NCBI GenBank assembly: GCA_032622095.1
Contig: CP136064.1
Span: 39,544,426 to 39,608,425, forward strand
DNA: 64,000 bases
Source of the DNA: Siphonodentalium dalli
Lineage: Eukaryota; Mollusca; Scaphopoda; Gadilida; Siphonodentaliidae
Direction: 5' to 3'
Part shown: one piece after another, positions 43,834-55,789 of the stretch
Numbering within the stretch: position 1 is the stretch's first letter
How the letters are laid out: each line of letters begins with the position of its first letter
The notes under the pieces: model-generated
Seen by the model: only the letters and a program-made list of their open reading frames with translations
Told to the model about the DNA's origin: nothing
Databases searched by the model: none
Translations under genes and position numbers: made by a program

Positions 43834-44096
43834 CATATAGGTCGCCTCGTATATATAAGAGAATGCATTTTTTTTTAGGCCAATGCATTCTCTTATATAT
43901 GCGAGGCGACCTATGGTCGATTCGCATATATAAGAGAATGCATTGGCACAGGGCATAACTGTAACTATCACAATGTGGTCAAGGAGCCGGTTCCAATGAT
44001 ATCCATATTTGTATGGTTCTATTGAGACAGACCGAAGATATTTTAGGCTGTTGAAGCTTTATTTGGCCGGTTTTGGCCGTTTTGTTGGGTAAAGGG
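43834..44096 (-). mobile_element. piggyBac-type TTAA element, copy 5, left end deleted
   Basis: The right end GTTGGGTAAAGGG and TTAA (44097-44100) and the second palindrome (43884-43948) are intact. The first palindrome is cut to its right half (43834-43868), and the usual spacer is reduced to an 8-9-nt T-run. The deletion removed the left TIR and target site. Confidence 0.8.
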
Positions 44097-44100
44097 TTAA

Positions 44101-45371
44101 TAAATTGTATATGTATAACGACTTAGTAATTTCAAGTTGCAAGAGTCGTGTTATCTGACCACTTGATGCTCATTCAACATTAACTGGTCTGGTGATATGA
44201 ATCCTTGTTTTAATTCGTTTCCGTCTGTCTAGTATGTATAGTATATGTTGTAACTTCCAGTTATTTCGTATTTTGGAAAAAATTAAGATTAATTTGTTTT
44301 TGATGTGGTCAACATTTTGATTAAAAAAAACTGGTACATACACACAATTTATCACCGTAAGTATGTCGATTTATGACAGCAGGTGTGAGTTAGCGAGGCT
44401 TAGTTGCTCTATGTTGTCCGGAGAGTCGAACATTCGCCATGCGTCGTTTGCAATCCGTTTGTGGCGCAAAACTGATCAGCTGAAAGGAAGGCCGCCAACA
44501 CTCAAATCATCAAATGCTATCTTGAGGCTGCGTGTCAGCTAAATTTCCCCAACCTGGATAACTTCATCACAATTGCGGGAACTTTATCACGAAAACCCGA
44601 TGAGAGTGACTAATTCAGCGTTAATATGATCGCACGTGACACGTAGTGAGCAACACACCAACTGCAATTCGATATTACAATAATCATAGGGGGATAATTA
44701 GGTGTAGTACTAATACTTATAGCAGTCTACTATTACTGTACCACTCCAAGATACAGACCTGTCTGTGTCATCAGATTACAATACCAAATTAGATAGTGAC
44801 TAAAATAATATTATAGTTATCACTAGCAGGTTACCGGAACAATCGGCAAACATCAGCATTCTCCGTAACCGTTCCTTGACTGCGGTAAAAGGCCGAGGAG
44901 TCCAGAGTGGTTATCTGGCGTTGCCCAGATGGAGAAGTATTCAAACATTTGCAAATCGTTGATGTGGTTTTCTATCGGTTACAGCCATGCAAGGCTATAT
45001 ATTTTCTTCATTTGTGGGTTCTCCACCTTGGAAATTCAAATTATACACCCTTGACCCAGATAAATGTCCCACCTTCGGGAAATCTCAATTGCACATAACC
45101 CATGTACATGTTAATGAGGATATATTAAGACGAAAAACAAAGGAATTAATATGTGAGATAACACGCTGGTGTTTAGGGGCGATGAAGTCACATACTTCAT
45201 CGAATGTGTCTTCTACCGTCTCAGACATGACGCTGTTAACAAATTACTTAATTATGCATTCATTTGTGACGTAACAAGGTCCAAAGAACAGAATTATGTA
45301 GTCTGTGTGCAATGTTACCAAATATGATGGCTTTCGATATGGTCACTGCTGGTTAAATGGTAAACGGAAGT
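44101..45371. other. No recognisable feature
   Basis: A 95-codon frame at 44987-45274 has no family I recognise and no repeat partner. It could be an unannotated exon but nothing supports that. Confidence 0.35.
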
Positions 45372-45375
45372 TTAA

Positions 45376-45768
45376 CCCTTTACCCAACAAACCGGCCAAA
45401 ACTGGCCAAATAAAGCTTCAACAGCCTAAAATATCTTGGGTCTGTCTCAATAAAACCATACACATATGGATATCATTGGAACCGGCTCATTGACCACATT
45501 GTGATGGTTATAGTTATGCCCTGTGCCAATGCATTCTCTTATATATGCGAGTCGACCATAGGTCGCCTCGCATATATAAGAGAATGCATTGGCCTAAAAA
45601 AAATCTTTTTTTAACACTTTTTACCATTTTTTTTTTACATTCTTTAACAATTTTATAATTTTTAATGTGTTAAGCCAATGCATTCTCTTATATATGCGAG
45701 GCGACCTATGGTCGACTCGCATATATAAGAGAATGCATTGGCACAGGGCCCTTCTGTTGGGTAAAGGG
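45376..45768 (+). mobile_element. piggyBac-type TTAA element with double palindrome, copy 6 (forward)
   Basis: 393 bp with CCCTTTACCCAAC/GTTGGGTAAAGGG ends and TTAA at 45372-45375 and 45769-45772. Palindromes lie at about 45527-45595 and 45675-45743. Near-identical to the 8303 copy, including GGGCCCTTCTGTTGG at the right end. Confidence 0.88.
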
Positions 45769-45844
45769 TTAAAAGATAAAACTAATCGCCATCATGGTGG
45801 CACATGGTCTGCAGATATTGCCCAGGTTTAGCCACACGTATATA

Positions 45845-46010
45845 ACAAGAAAACCAATGTCAGAAATGGTAACGTGCTCAAGATCATACATTCTATACCC
45901 ATGATTGTAATTATAGAATATAAAATATATTGGTTTCACGAATGACCAACTCATAATTCCGTTAAAACAACTAATCCTTCAAATTATTACAACAACTATA
46001 TACGGCTTAT
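45845..46010. repeat. Dispersed repeat, ACAAGAAAACCAT family, copy 3
   Basis: Shares ACAAGAAAACCA..GTCAGAAATGG, ATATATTGGTTTCA and ACTAATCCTTCAAATTATTA with the copies at 37615 and 62160. Confidence 0.65.
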
Positions 46011-46014
46011 CACT

Positions 46015-47035
46015 GAAGATTTCTCATGCATCTCACTATAATTCTCAACTACACCTTTTACCGGACTCGGCCTCCGGGTCACAGTTCGACTTTTAATCCG
46101 TCCTAAAAATTCCTATTTCTATAAATAAAACGCCCATGGCCCACGTAAACCAAGAATCAGCGAAACATTATATACGCGGAGCGCGAAATAACGAATAACG
46201 TGTGTTAATATGGTATTGCCATGGACATGCGCTTGGCGGGGAAAGGCACTTTATTTCACGGCGCCAACGCGATAAGTTTATAATCGCCCAACGTAGAAAG
46301 ACGTATCAATAATAGTCGGATTTTGGGGACAAGCTATCGACAATGCAACCACCGATATGCTTAACTGGCTCCATTCAAAATGCATAGCGTTGATACATGT
46401 ATTTGTTTCCATGTTTCCATTTATATTGTGTTTACATACGAATGACATCTTTTATCACAACTGTATATCATAACTTTGCTTTCTGCTTGAAATAACTGCA
46501 TTTTCCCCATATTATGCAACTCCGGGTATAAAAAATGGTAACGATTTAGGGGTGATGCTCTTGATTTTAAAGTATTTGATTTTGCGTTATGATCCAGTGA
46601 GACATTAATCTGAATACGTACCGACAGTTCCATAATCTTGGAAAATAGTCCAACTATAAATTGTCACATATATATCTCCTCACATATGGAACAGTATACA
46701 TCATTGGGTATCACGATCCATACAGCTAAGCAACTGGGATCTCATGCGGTGATGAACAGATGTGGGAGGCCCATCTAATATGGGATCGACTTGACGACCA
46801 AGTAACTCTTCATTCAGCAGTACAATACATTGATTTTTATGTGTGCATACATCGGGATCGTTAGTTTCATTATCCTGCCACTCACCGCAGTATTCGATAA
46901 ATAATGCAAGCTATAGGGATTATTAGATTAATCAAAAACCACGCCGATATCTCTACCTAATATGACGCGCAACAAACTGCTGTAGTTGGAGTTTCGGCGT
47001 GTTGCGTTTTTTGTTCTGTCCTGGCTGAGTGGATA
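46015..47035. other. No recognisable feature
   Basis: Unassigned sequence without shared repeats or convincing frames. Confidence 0.45.
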
Positions 47036-47365
47036 TGCACCCCTTGTCAAGTGGTCCTGCTAATGTGCTATGATGCGGTTGGGTCCTACTGACACTGTTA
47101 GTGCAAACTAATGCTGTTAACAAAAAGTACCGTTATATTTGTTTAATTTGTCTTTTTCGCGGTGTTCCGATAATCTGAACATATCCAGGAAAAGCCATTA
47201 TGCGTATCAAACATTCAAAAAACATATTTTTTATTGCGAAATATTTTTAATACAGGTTTTATTAGTTATTGAAAATCGACTATAATCAAGATGTTTATTC
47301 GCGTCGTTTTAGAAACACCAGCGCAGGCATTAATATATTTTGAAAAACATATATATGTTCTTGAT
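47036..47365. mobile_element. TIR element, GGTCCTGCTAATTTGCTATG family, right-truncated copy 3
   Basis: The left arm is complete (TCAAGTGGTCCTGCTAATG, GATGCTGTTAACAAA, AGTACCGTTAT, CGCGGTGTTCCGATAATC) and the interior matches copy 2, but no right arm follows. Confidence 0.65.
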
Positions 47366-47395
47366 TCACACACTGGTTTTATTCTCAAATCGCCA

Positions 47396-47575
47396 GGGGG
47401 GGGGGGGGGGGGGTCAGGAAAAAAATTACGGATACAAGGTGGAATTTTTTTTTCTCTTCAGTTTTGGTGACCCACCACTCCGGGAGCGTAAGTTTTTTCC
47501 ACCCAGGTCTGGGACACCCACCGGGACCGTAAGTTTTTTCCACCCAGGTCTGGGACACCCACCCCCAAAATTGAT
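47396..47575. repeat. G-run followed by a ~44-bp direct repeat
   Basis: A G-run of about 18 nt (47396-47413), then two copies of CCGTAAGTTTTTTCCACCC plus AGGTCTGGGACACCCA. Confidence 0.75.
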
Positions 47576-47819
47576 GAAAATCTTGTAAATTCTACTAAAT
47601 AATGTGTTGTTGGCAGGGTAGGGGTCTCTCATTGTGTCTGCACCAGAACTGAGAGAACGCTGATCAAGTACACCCACAATAAATAACCTTCCTCAAGTTC
47701 CTTGTGGTTAATGAATCATGTCGTGAACTTTCAAGTCTAGTCTAGATTCTAGTATTCTGATTCTGATTCTAGACCTATTATGTGTTTGAGTTATTGTGCA
47801 AGAACAGTTCCCATTCCCC

Positions 47820-48812
47820 ACTTATATAGCCTTACCACTTTCACATATAGCCTTACCACTTTCACATTTCAGATATAGCCTTGCTGCTTTCACCTATAGC
47901 CTTACCAGTTTCACCTATAGCATTACCACTTTCACATATAGCCTTACCACTTTCACATATAGCCTTACCACTTTCACATATAACCTTACCACTTTCAAAT
48001 ATAGCCTTGCAACTTTCACATATAGCCTTACCACTTTCACATATAGCCTTATCACTTTCACATATAACCTTACCACTTTCACATATAGCTTTGCGACTTT
48101 CACATATAGCCTTACTACTTTCACATATAGCCTTATCACTTTCACATATAACCTTACCACTTTCACATATAACCTTACCACTTTCACATATAGCTTTGCG
48201 ACTTTCACATATAGCCTTACTACTTTCACATATAGCCTTACCACTTTCACCTATAGCCTTACCACTTTCACATATAGCCTTACCACTCTCACCTATAGCC
48301 TTACCACTTTCACATATAGCCTTACCACTTTCACCTATAGCCTTACCACTTTCACATATAGCCTTACCACTTTCACCTATAGCCTTACCACTTTCACCTA
48401 TAGCCTTACCACTTTCACATATAGCCTTACCAGTTTCACACATAGCCTTACCACTTTCAGATATAGCCTTGCTACTTTCACCTATAGCCTTACCAGTTTC
48501 ACATATAGCCTTACCACTTTCACATATAGCCTTACTACTTTCACATATAACCTTACCACTTTCACATATAGCCTTGCAACTTTCACATATAGCCTTACCA
48601 CTTTCACATATAGCCTTATCACTTTCACATATAACCTTACCACTTTCACATATAGCTTTGCGACTTTCACATATAGCCTTACTACTTTCACATATAGCCT
48701 TACCAGTTTCACATGTAGCCTTACCACTTTCACCTATAACATTACCACTTTCACATATAGCCTGCGACTTTCACATATAGCCTTACCACTTTCACCTATA
48801 GCCTTACCACTT
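47820..48812. repeat. 21-bp minisatellite, about 47 copies
   Basis: The unit CCACTTTCACATATAGCCTTA recurs across about 1 kb with a limited set of variants (CACCTATAG, TATAACC, GCTTTGCGA, CTTGCAA). A longer higher-order block of variants near 47995-48130 recurs near 48545-48690. Because 21 is divisible by three and the unit lacks stops, frames stay open in several phases on both strands (up to 339 codons); these are by-products. Confidence 0.97.
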
Positions 48813-48839
48813 TAGCTTACAAGAAGTATATCCCTGCAA

Positions 48840-49090
48840 TTTGAACTTGGTCTTCAATTTGGTTGGCGCGAGGGGTTTGGCACCAAAGACGGATACCCTC
48901 CACGTGGGCTATTTTTCGAGGAGGAATTGTCGGATCTGCGCTATTCCAAATCCTGCTAATCGGTTTGTCGCTTTGTCCCATGTCCCATCCCAATAAGTGC
49001 ACGCGAAACATGCTTACGTTAGGTACGAACGACTGTATGAGATGCCGCGAACATATACAATATCCGGTGGGATTGTTCCATATGTCGCGA
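48840..49090 (+). pseudogene. Probable LINE C-terminal remnant
   Basis: The frame reaching CPMSHPNKCTRNMLTLGTND (48975-49034) parallels PMSQ..VLSRNMLTFGTN in the LINE remnant at 42780. The upstream frame LHVGYFSRRNC..PNPAN aligns loosely with its LGDVLWDNN..KPDP part after one frameshift. No other domain is visible. Confidence 0.4.
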
Positions 49091-49094
49091 TAAA

Positions 49095-49500
49095 ATTCCT
49101 ATCACAAAACAGTATACTTACATGTATGTATCGGGGAGGGGGGTCAAACAACTCTTAACAGCACGTATGAGGAGTGCGTGCGTGGTTAAATGGACTCAAG
49201 GGCATTTTTTGCCTTAAAACTTAGAGCTAATGTAATTTTAACACTAATCTTCCTTTAGACAGTCAGTATTTTGATTGTTTATATATACCCGGTATATGTT
49301 AGTCTAGGTCACTTCAAACTTAAAATGCATTGCATAAGTAATCATGGCCATGTCAATCTGGGCTTATCACATACACAAACTTGCAATGGGAAGTTGATAG
49401 GGAACAGCCAGTCAGTGGTGAATATTCTAATATTAAACAGGAACCAATGTATTTTAATCTTTTATGTTACTCATCTGTCTTGATACAAACTTTCTTCAAT
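49095..49500. other. No recognisable feature
   Basis: Unassigned DNA. Confidence 0.45.
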
Positions 49501-49501
49501 A

Positions 49502-49930
49502 TGTGACCCGCCATATCAAATCCAGTCGGAAGTCGGGATTTTTTTTACCCTGTGCCAATGCATTCTCTTATATATGCGAGTCGACCATAGGTCGCCTCCC
49601 ATATATAAGAGAATGCATTGGCCTAACAATTTTTTACAATTTTAATAATTTTTTCTTGTATTCTTTAACAATTTTATAATTTCACCCATACAGAGCCCCA
49701 GACAAACATGAGCAGACGACACTCTTCCATAATATGCTTCTATATACATTGTATGTGTGGGGCTCCCTGCAGGGTAATGGATGTTTTTTTATTTTATGTC
49801 CTAAAAATTGTAAGAAACATTTATTTAAAAACATGATAAAAAATTGTTAAGCCAATGCATTCTCTTATATATGCGAGGCGACCTATGGTCGACTCGCATA
49901 TATAAGAGAATGCATTGGCACAGGGTAAAA
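49502..49930. mobile_element. Double-palindrome element, TGTGACCCGCC family, right end lost
   Basis: The left TIR and both palindromes (49556-49624; 49852-49920) are intact. The sequence diverges just after CACAGGGTAAAAA, so the outer 35-40 bp of the right TIR are missing. One palindrome mismatch (CTCCCATATA) is present. Confidence 0.85.
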
Positions 49931-50626
49931 ATATATGCAGACATCTGCCAATCATTTATTTACTCAAAAAATATTGAGCTTCCCATTCCTACAGCAGACG
50001 ATATGTCGGTATTTATTTATTCTTGCAATAAACATTATGTGGCTTTCATTTGACATAGTTACTGGAGACTATAATTTAGTTAACACATAATGCACTGAAA
50101 TATATTCACAGTGGGGTTAATTCCGATTTTTTTTTATTTCGAGGTTCAAAGGCGGGTTGGTGTTGAAAAATAACTTGCTAAAACGGAAAAAAACAGTTGG
50201 GTTGAGGGGTGGGTGGGTACCAAAGATGGCCAGCGGTAAAACAAACAAAAACCAATTACGACAAATGTCTTAAAGTAATTTGGAACACTCCGATGGGGTG
50301 ATTGAATGACAATAGAGAATAATGTAGTTATTTCCATAAATGTTATATCCAAATTCGCAGCACATAACGGCATTCTTACATGAATGTATATAGAGAGACT
50401 CCCGTTGGTCAAATATTTGCCTTTTGTTTACCGAAACTAATTCGTCCCGAATCAAGAAGTAAATATTTACAATTCTACGTAATTCCGACGTTATGTTTTC
50501 TCAATGTTACGATCAGTGTGGTTGGGATTTTCGGTAATATTAGTTGAATGCTACATTCTTTCAGTGGATGGCAAAGTGCCTGGGTACTCACATATCAGTC
50601 TGATTCATTGAAATGGGTACATAATA
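49931..50626. other. No recognisable feature
   Basis: Unassigned sequence between two closely related elements. Confidence 0.45.
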
Positions 50627-51094
50627 TGTGACCCGCCATATCAAATCCAGTCGGAAGTCGGGATTTTTTTACCCTGTGCCAACGCATTCTCTTATATATG
50701 CGAGTCGACCATAGGTCGCCTCGCATATATAAGAGAACGCATTGGCCTAACAATTTTTTACAATTTTAATAATTTTTTCTTGTATTCTTTAACAATTTTA
50801 TAATTTCACCCATACAGAGCCCCAGACAAACATGAGCAGACGACACTCTTCCATAATATGCTTCTATATACATTGTATGTGTGGGGCTCCCTGCAGGGTA
50901 ATGGATGTTTTGTTATTTTATGTCCTAAAAATTGTAAGAAACATTTATTTAAAAACATGATAAAAAATTGTTAAGCCAATGCATTCTCTTATATATGCGA
51001 GGCGACCTATGGTCGACTCGCATATATAAGAGAATGCATTGGCACAGGGTAAAAAAATCCCGACTTCCGACTGGATTTGATATGGCGGGTCACA
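50627..51094. mobile_element. Double-palindrome element, TGTGACCCGCC family, complete copy
   Basis: 468 bp between TGTGACCCGCCATATC and its inverse, with the left flank ending ATA and the right flank starting TAT (a TA duplication is possible but not proven). Palindromes at about 50679-50748 and 50975-51043. The interior is almost identical to the 49502 copy. The compensated change CGCATTCTC / GAGAACGCA in the first palindrome keeps pairing intact. Confidence 0.88.
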
Positions 51095-51355
51095 TATGTT
51101 AGTTTTATAATACATTCTATATACACGATGGCAGTGGTCGGACCAGCATCGCGAGGGGACTATAGACTCTGCCTTGAAGTTTCTTGTCACATACCACAAT
51201 GAGAATAAATGGCACCGGAGAGCTTTCTTGGTTGTCCCCAATATGATGGCCTTTTGTCACACGTCATCTACTTATCAGCCTCGTTATTTAATAATATGTA
51301 CTTCGTGACTGATTGACCTCCTTTCTGTCATCTAATTTCACGAGTCCTCGACCTA
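51095..51355. other. No recognisable feature
   Basis: Short unassigned stretch. Confidence 0.45.
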
Positions 51356-51359
51356 GATT

Positions 51360-52400
51360 TGTATGAATTATAGCGTACCAGTTTATTTATTACAGCGTAC
51401 CAATCTATTTAGTCGGACATTTTTTACAAAGCGTGGACAATTTTATTCTGACCAATTTCCCATATATATACGTATGTTCCATATTCACATGCATCTACAT
51501 CACATACATATACATGTACCTAGGCTGATTGGGTCACCGCCCCCACATTTTCGTCTGATAGCATATCATGCCAATAATCTCTATTCTGGCTACGCTCATA
51601 GAGAACATATTCCACCAGTTCAAAACCTGAGAACTTTTAAAAGGTCTGACGGGGAACATAAAGGTACTCAATCCGATCAGGCGGTCCATCAAGATACAAC
51701 AACAACAACAACAACAACAACATTTCTTCAAAATACGCTTTAGTTATCAGAATCGATTTATATCAACAAAATAATGCTAATCGCTGTCAACTATAGTATC
51801 AAATTTCCCAAAACTTGTTATTTATCAACATTTTGTTCAACAAAATATGGCCGTGTTATTACTAAAGTATCACGAAATTTGAACGTATTACCACTTGATT
51901 TCAGAGTTATCCATCATCGGCAATTTTGCCCGAGACCCTCCGTTTAACCACGTGTTTCTGGGCCACATATTATTACGCATCTCGCGAAATAACAAACTTC
52001 AAACATCGATATCTGATCACTCTGAGCTTTGATGGGTGGGTTCCTCGACTCGAATCAAATATTTTTTACCCCCGAAGCCAAAGAAATAGTAATTTAGGAG
52101 AGTCTGATCGGATTGAGTACCTTTAAGAACATCGATACATAGTACCGGTGATATATTTCGCAATTAATACCAGTTCCCTAATAATGTATTTCACAAGGTC
52201 CAGGTCGGGAGTACATGCACGATTTAGACGCGTTTGTGTGGCGATTTCGCTTTGCAACACCGCATGACGATAATACAATTTCCCCCGGGAAAATCAATTC
52301 AACCTAATTGCCTTAATTGGCTCACAAAAGTCGCCTAAATCATGTAATTTCGAGATGAGACCTTCACCTGCTGTCAAATACATTATTAAATATTAAGTCG
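51360..52400 (+). repeat. Diverged relative of the repeat carrying the 105-codon ORF
   Basis: CCAGTTCAAAACCTGAGAAC (51615) corresponds to CCAGTACAAAACCTGTGAAC at 30691. 52225-52380 (CACGATTTAGACGCGTTTGT, TTGGCTCACAAAAGTCGC, AATCATGTAATTTCGAGA) corresponds to 30838-30965. A (CAA)n tract lies at 51696-51722. The reading frame is broken. Confidence 0.5.
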
Positions 52401-52652
52401 TGTACTAAAACAATTTTACATAAAACAAACTTTCATACTTTACTTTTTTCAACATAACAATACACAATTAGGCCTGTGATATTTTAGACCTACGATTTAA
52501 TATTTTCACACTTTTGATAAAACAAATTAGAGCGTTAACTGGGAAAATTTCTCGTCAGATATAGGGTCTTAATAATAGGGGAATGTATATTGATGAAATT
52601 GCCCAACATATGGACACTTGGAGACACTCGACGAATGAACATACTAATGCTA

Positions 52653-52777
52653 CAGTAATGCCCTAAATAGTCGACTTCTTTCCGATAAATGGCAACAAGC
52701 CATATTTCCGACTAAATCCTGAAAAATTACCCATAATTCTGCTGTGGTTAAGGAGTCGATTATTTAGGGCATTACTG
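52653..52777. mobile_element. Tc1/mariner-type foldback, copy 4, left arm shortened
   Basis: CAGTAATGCCCTAAATAGTC ... inverse ACTG between TA sites. The left arm jumps from GTCGACTTCTT to TTCCGATAAATGGCAAC, deleting the segment that should pair with TAATTCTGCTGTGG on the right. Confidence 0.75.
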
Positions 52778-52779
52778 TA

Positions 52780-53900
52780 TGCAAAACCCTGATCAAGCCA
52801 TTTAAATTGGGAGAAACCGCACGATAGCGAAGCTCGGTGATTCGGTATATTCATGGGATAACGTGAACGCGTTATCGACCAAACGATGCTATAGGAAGTG
52901 CAATAAGTGCACACGCCATTATTGAGTTTCACTCTGTGATTATGGCAGGATGATTCCAAATTTGAGGTACATGCATGCAATGCACCTGTCATTATCATCC
53001 GCGAACAAATGCTGTTTAAAGGGCGTCCCTGATGACACATGCAGCTTGTAATTTAGGTACATAACATTTTCTGACGCCAATGCTCCACTCAATACGCTAT
53101 TAGATTCGACCAGTATAGTTTTGTCGCTTCAGTTCAGTCTGCGCAGAATATTCGATTATGATACACATGGCGGATGTGACTGATATTGATTCAGAATATG
53201 CACAATCGATTTCGGATACTTTAAATTACAGGCATATTGGCCATTAAAATTAAAGACGTATATTACTGTGTGCTTATTTCTGTGAACCAAACTGATAGAT
53301 GTGACTACGCATACACCTTCTAGTTGACATAATATAGCATTCAACTAACATTTAATAAATAGAACATGGCTGGCATGGAGTTGACTATGCGGGTATATTA
53401 CCATGCATAAGGATTCGTGTCGTGGACTATACCCACCCAACTATATAGGCACTAATCCCACGCAGTCAACGACAAGACATACTCTATATATTTATTAAAT
53501 GTACGCCACCAACACAAACTACTGAACTATTCAAAGTACCTTCAGAAGAAGTATATAGAAATCAAGTAACACTCGTTTTCCTGAGAACAAATATAAGTAT
53601 CCACTTACCGATTAACAGTTCAAGAGAAACATACTTATCGCAATAATGTATTGAACTATAGTTAAATAAACCGAATCGCGTGGAATTTAAGTTCTATTTC
53701 GAATGCATGCACGAACCCCCCAAAAACTGTACCGCAAGGTGAATTCAACCAAATCTTGCCACTTTGCAAGTTGACGTCGTTCCTGTGAAAAAAGTGTTCA
53801 CAGTAGTGACTTAATTTTATTTGGACACTATACTATATAGGGCAAAGCTCTCGGCCAATTGGAAGGCTCCATGCCTGTGTGAGGTGACATATTATATTAA
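52780..53900. other. No gene recognised
   Basis: 53375-53470 shares GGAGTTGACTATGC and a partial inverse with the foldback at 53905. The remainder is unassigned. Confidence 0.4.
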
Positions 53901-53904
53901 TATT

Positions 53905-54015
53905 GCGCGGCTTGGAGTTGACTATGCCAAAATAGTGGTCCGAGGGGAGGAATAGTTCCTCCACGGATGACCACTATTTTGGCATATATAGTCAAGGACA
54001 AGCCATGCAATATTT
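53905..54015. repeat. Foldback hairpin
   Basis: GGAGTTGACTATGCCAAAAT plus AGTGGTC pairs with GACCACTATTTTGGCATATA plus TAGTCAAG around GGAGGAATAGTTCCTCC. Outer AATATTG..GGCTTG and CAAGCCATGCAATATT extend it. Confidence 0.7.
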
Positions 54016-54265
54016 ATTATATCATATCGAATGTTCTTCATGCTGTCCCACATCCCATAATGTCAAACAATTCACTATCAGATCACATTAACTAGTGAAC
54101 AATTCAATACTTTTTCTATCGAAAATACACTAAAGATTCGTTTGGAAAATGTATAGTATAGTCAAAATAGCTCTAACTTAGAGAATTGACAACAACTATT
54201 GAAGCGATGTTGTGATCAGCGAATACAGAAACAGGAAAAACATTCACATCAAACCTCTAGAAACA
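54016..54265. other. No recognisable feature
   Basis: Short unassigned stretch. Confidence 0.45.
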
Positions 54266-54273
54266 ATCACAAA

Positions 54274-54704
54274 CAAGCCTGATTTTAATGTGCCTCTCAT
54301 TTGCAGAATGAGGTCCCCAGATGGCGAATATAGTGACGTTATCCCGAATAGCGGACTAGCTTAACTAAATTCACCCTCCGGGGACCTCATTAGGCTGAGG
54401 CCTTATCTTCTCTGCATGGAACGTTTTGTTACTATCAAATTTCTATAGAAACTTCTTCACATAGATTCTATTTTTAGTTTAGTTTCTCTATATCGCCAAA
54501 TTGGCAGACGACACGTTGCCAATGGGTGTACATCACAATTTTCACCATTTGGGAACTTCAATCTGAATCTATGTTTCCCATAGCAGAAGAGGCTATGCAG
54601 AATTAGGTTCCCAGAGGGCGAATTTAGTAATGCGGGATAGCGTCACTAAATTATCCCTCTTGGGACCCATTCTGCAAATGACAGGCACACTAAACACAGA
54701 CTTG
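54274..54704. mobile_element. Double-hairpin hAT-type element, copy 4 (long-spacer form)
   Basis: It begins CAAGCCTGATTTTAATG and ends CTAAACACAGACTTG, with perfect 8-bp flanks ATCACAAA (54266-54273; 54705-54712). The hairpin modules have decayed, but the spacer matches the copy at 31478. Confidence 0.85.
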
Positions 54705-54712
54705 ATCACAAA

Positions 54713-55360
54713 TTGCGTCAATAATTTGCTTACCATCTTTTAGTGCGCTCCAGTTGTTGATTACAAAGGCATTTCGGACAACAAATTTGTTGAACTTTTC
54801 CAGCGAGGCGGAGATTACTTTCAAATGACCTCACCGGAGTAATGTGCATGCTAAACATATATTTCTGGATGTTCCCAGCGATAGTGGCTGTTCTAAAATT
54901 AGGAAGCGGACTATCGTGTTTGGAGCGAACTATCAGACATAGTGAATGTCAAGTAACCAGTGTGGATTAGGTTTATATAGTCATGTGAGATAACATATAT
55001 CACCGAATATTACACTCTAGCCATGCCGTGAAGAAAACAGAACACCTAACGAACGGCAATGATTCTACCATATAGAGTCGCTGTATATATAATTCATATA
55101 CAAAAATCACGTTGCGTGCTGCTAATTTGAGTATACAATTTATGAAAATATCTACTTTATTCTGAAATTCTCATTTTTTTACTTCTATTCCATGTCACTT
55201 CAACACATTGTCAGCAAAATGCCACTTCAGGTCGCGAATGCATTAGTGGCTCTTGTCTTGTTGGGGAAGCAAATTAGACCAATAACACACGAACTACCAT
55301 ATACACCCACCATGCACGCACCGGAGAGACTTTGTTGAAGCACAGGGGAAATAGAATATA
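54713..55360. other. No recognisable feature
   Basis: Unassigned DNA. Confidence 0.45.
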
Positions 55361-55789
55361 TCATCCAGACACAAGTCGGTTGAAATGATCCATGGAATAT
55401 TCAACATGGAACAATGAAGGGCGTTTATGAGGCGCGAGTCGGTATAAAACCCCGATTCTCTGAGAGGAAATCATCTCGTTCGAGTAAAAAAAAAAACAAC
55501 CACTCGGCGTCAAACCTGTAATCATAACCGGAGTTCTTCGGATCCAATGTTTAAAAGGAACATACAAAATTAGAGGGTAATAAAATATCTTTCTACAAAT
55601 ATAAGAGGCGGCATTTATGTGATAACTCTTATTTTGTGTATTTTGAACCAGTTTGAGGGCATAACATTGATAGCCCAACGAAGTTAGACACCTCTCTAAG
55701 TTTCTACATACATGTATAGGATTAAAGATACGGGCGACGTTGGCGGTGGGTATGCTGTTAAAATATTCACCTCCGTCAAAAACCGTCAT
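55361..55789 (-). CDS. Unknown 142-codon ORF of a dispersed repeat
   Basis: A complete frame begins MTVFDGGEYFNSIPTANVAR. This start is shared with the broken copy at 23772 (MAVFDGAEYFNS). The body is rich in Tyr/Ile/Arg with no recognisable domain, and ends HVEYSMDHFNRLVSG. Similarity of the upstream ~350 bp to 23405-23760 shows the leader and ORF start spread as one unit. I infer a mobile-element gene fragment rather than a host gene. Confidence 0.3.
   Translation of the reverse strand: MTVFDGGEYFNSIPTANVARIFNPIHVCRNLERCLTSLGYQCYALKLVQNTQNKSYHINAASYICRKIFYYPLILYVPFKHWIRRTPVMITGLTPSGCFFFYSNEMISSQRIGVLYRLAPHKRPSLFHVEYSMDHFNRLVSG

Noticed and set aside
44987-45274. 95-codon frame as a host exon
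   Set aside because: No recognised domain, no splice context or repeat support; length is within chance for 64 kb.
47796-48815. 339-codon frame of FTYSLTT-type heptads and companion frames
   Set aside because: Direct product of the 21-bp minisatellite; open in several phases on both strands, no conserved start or domain.
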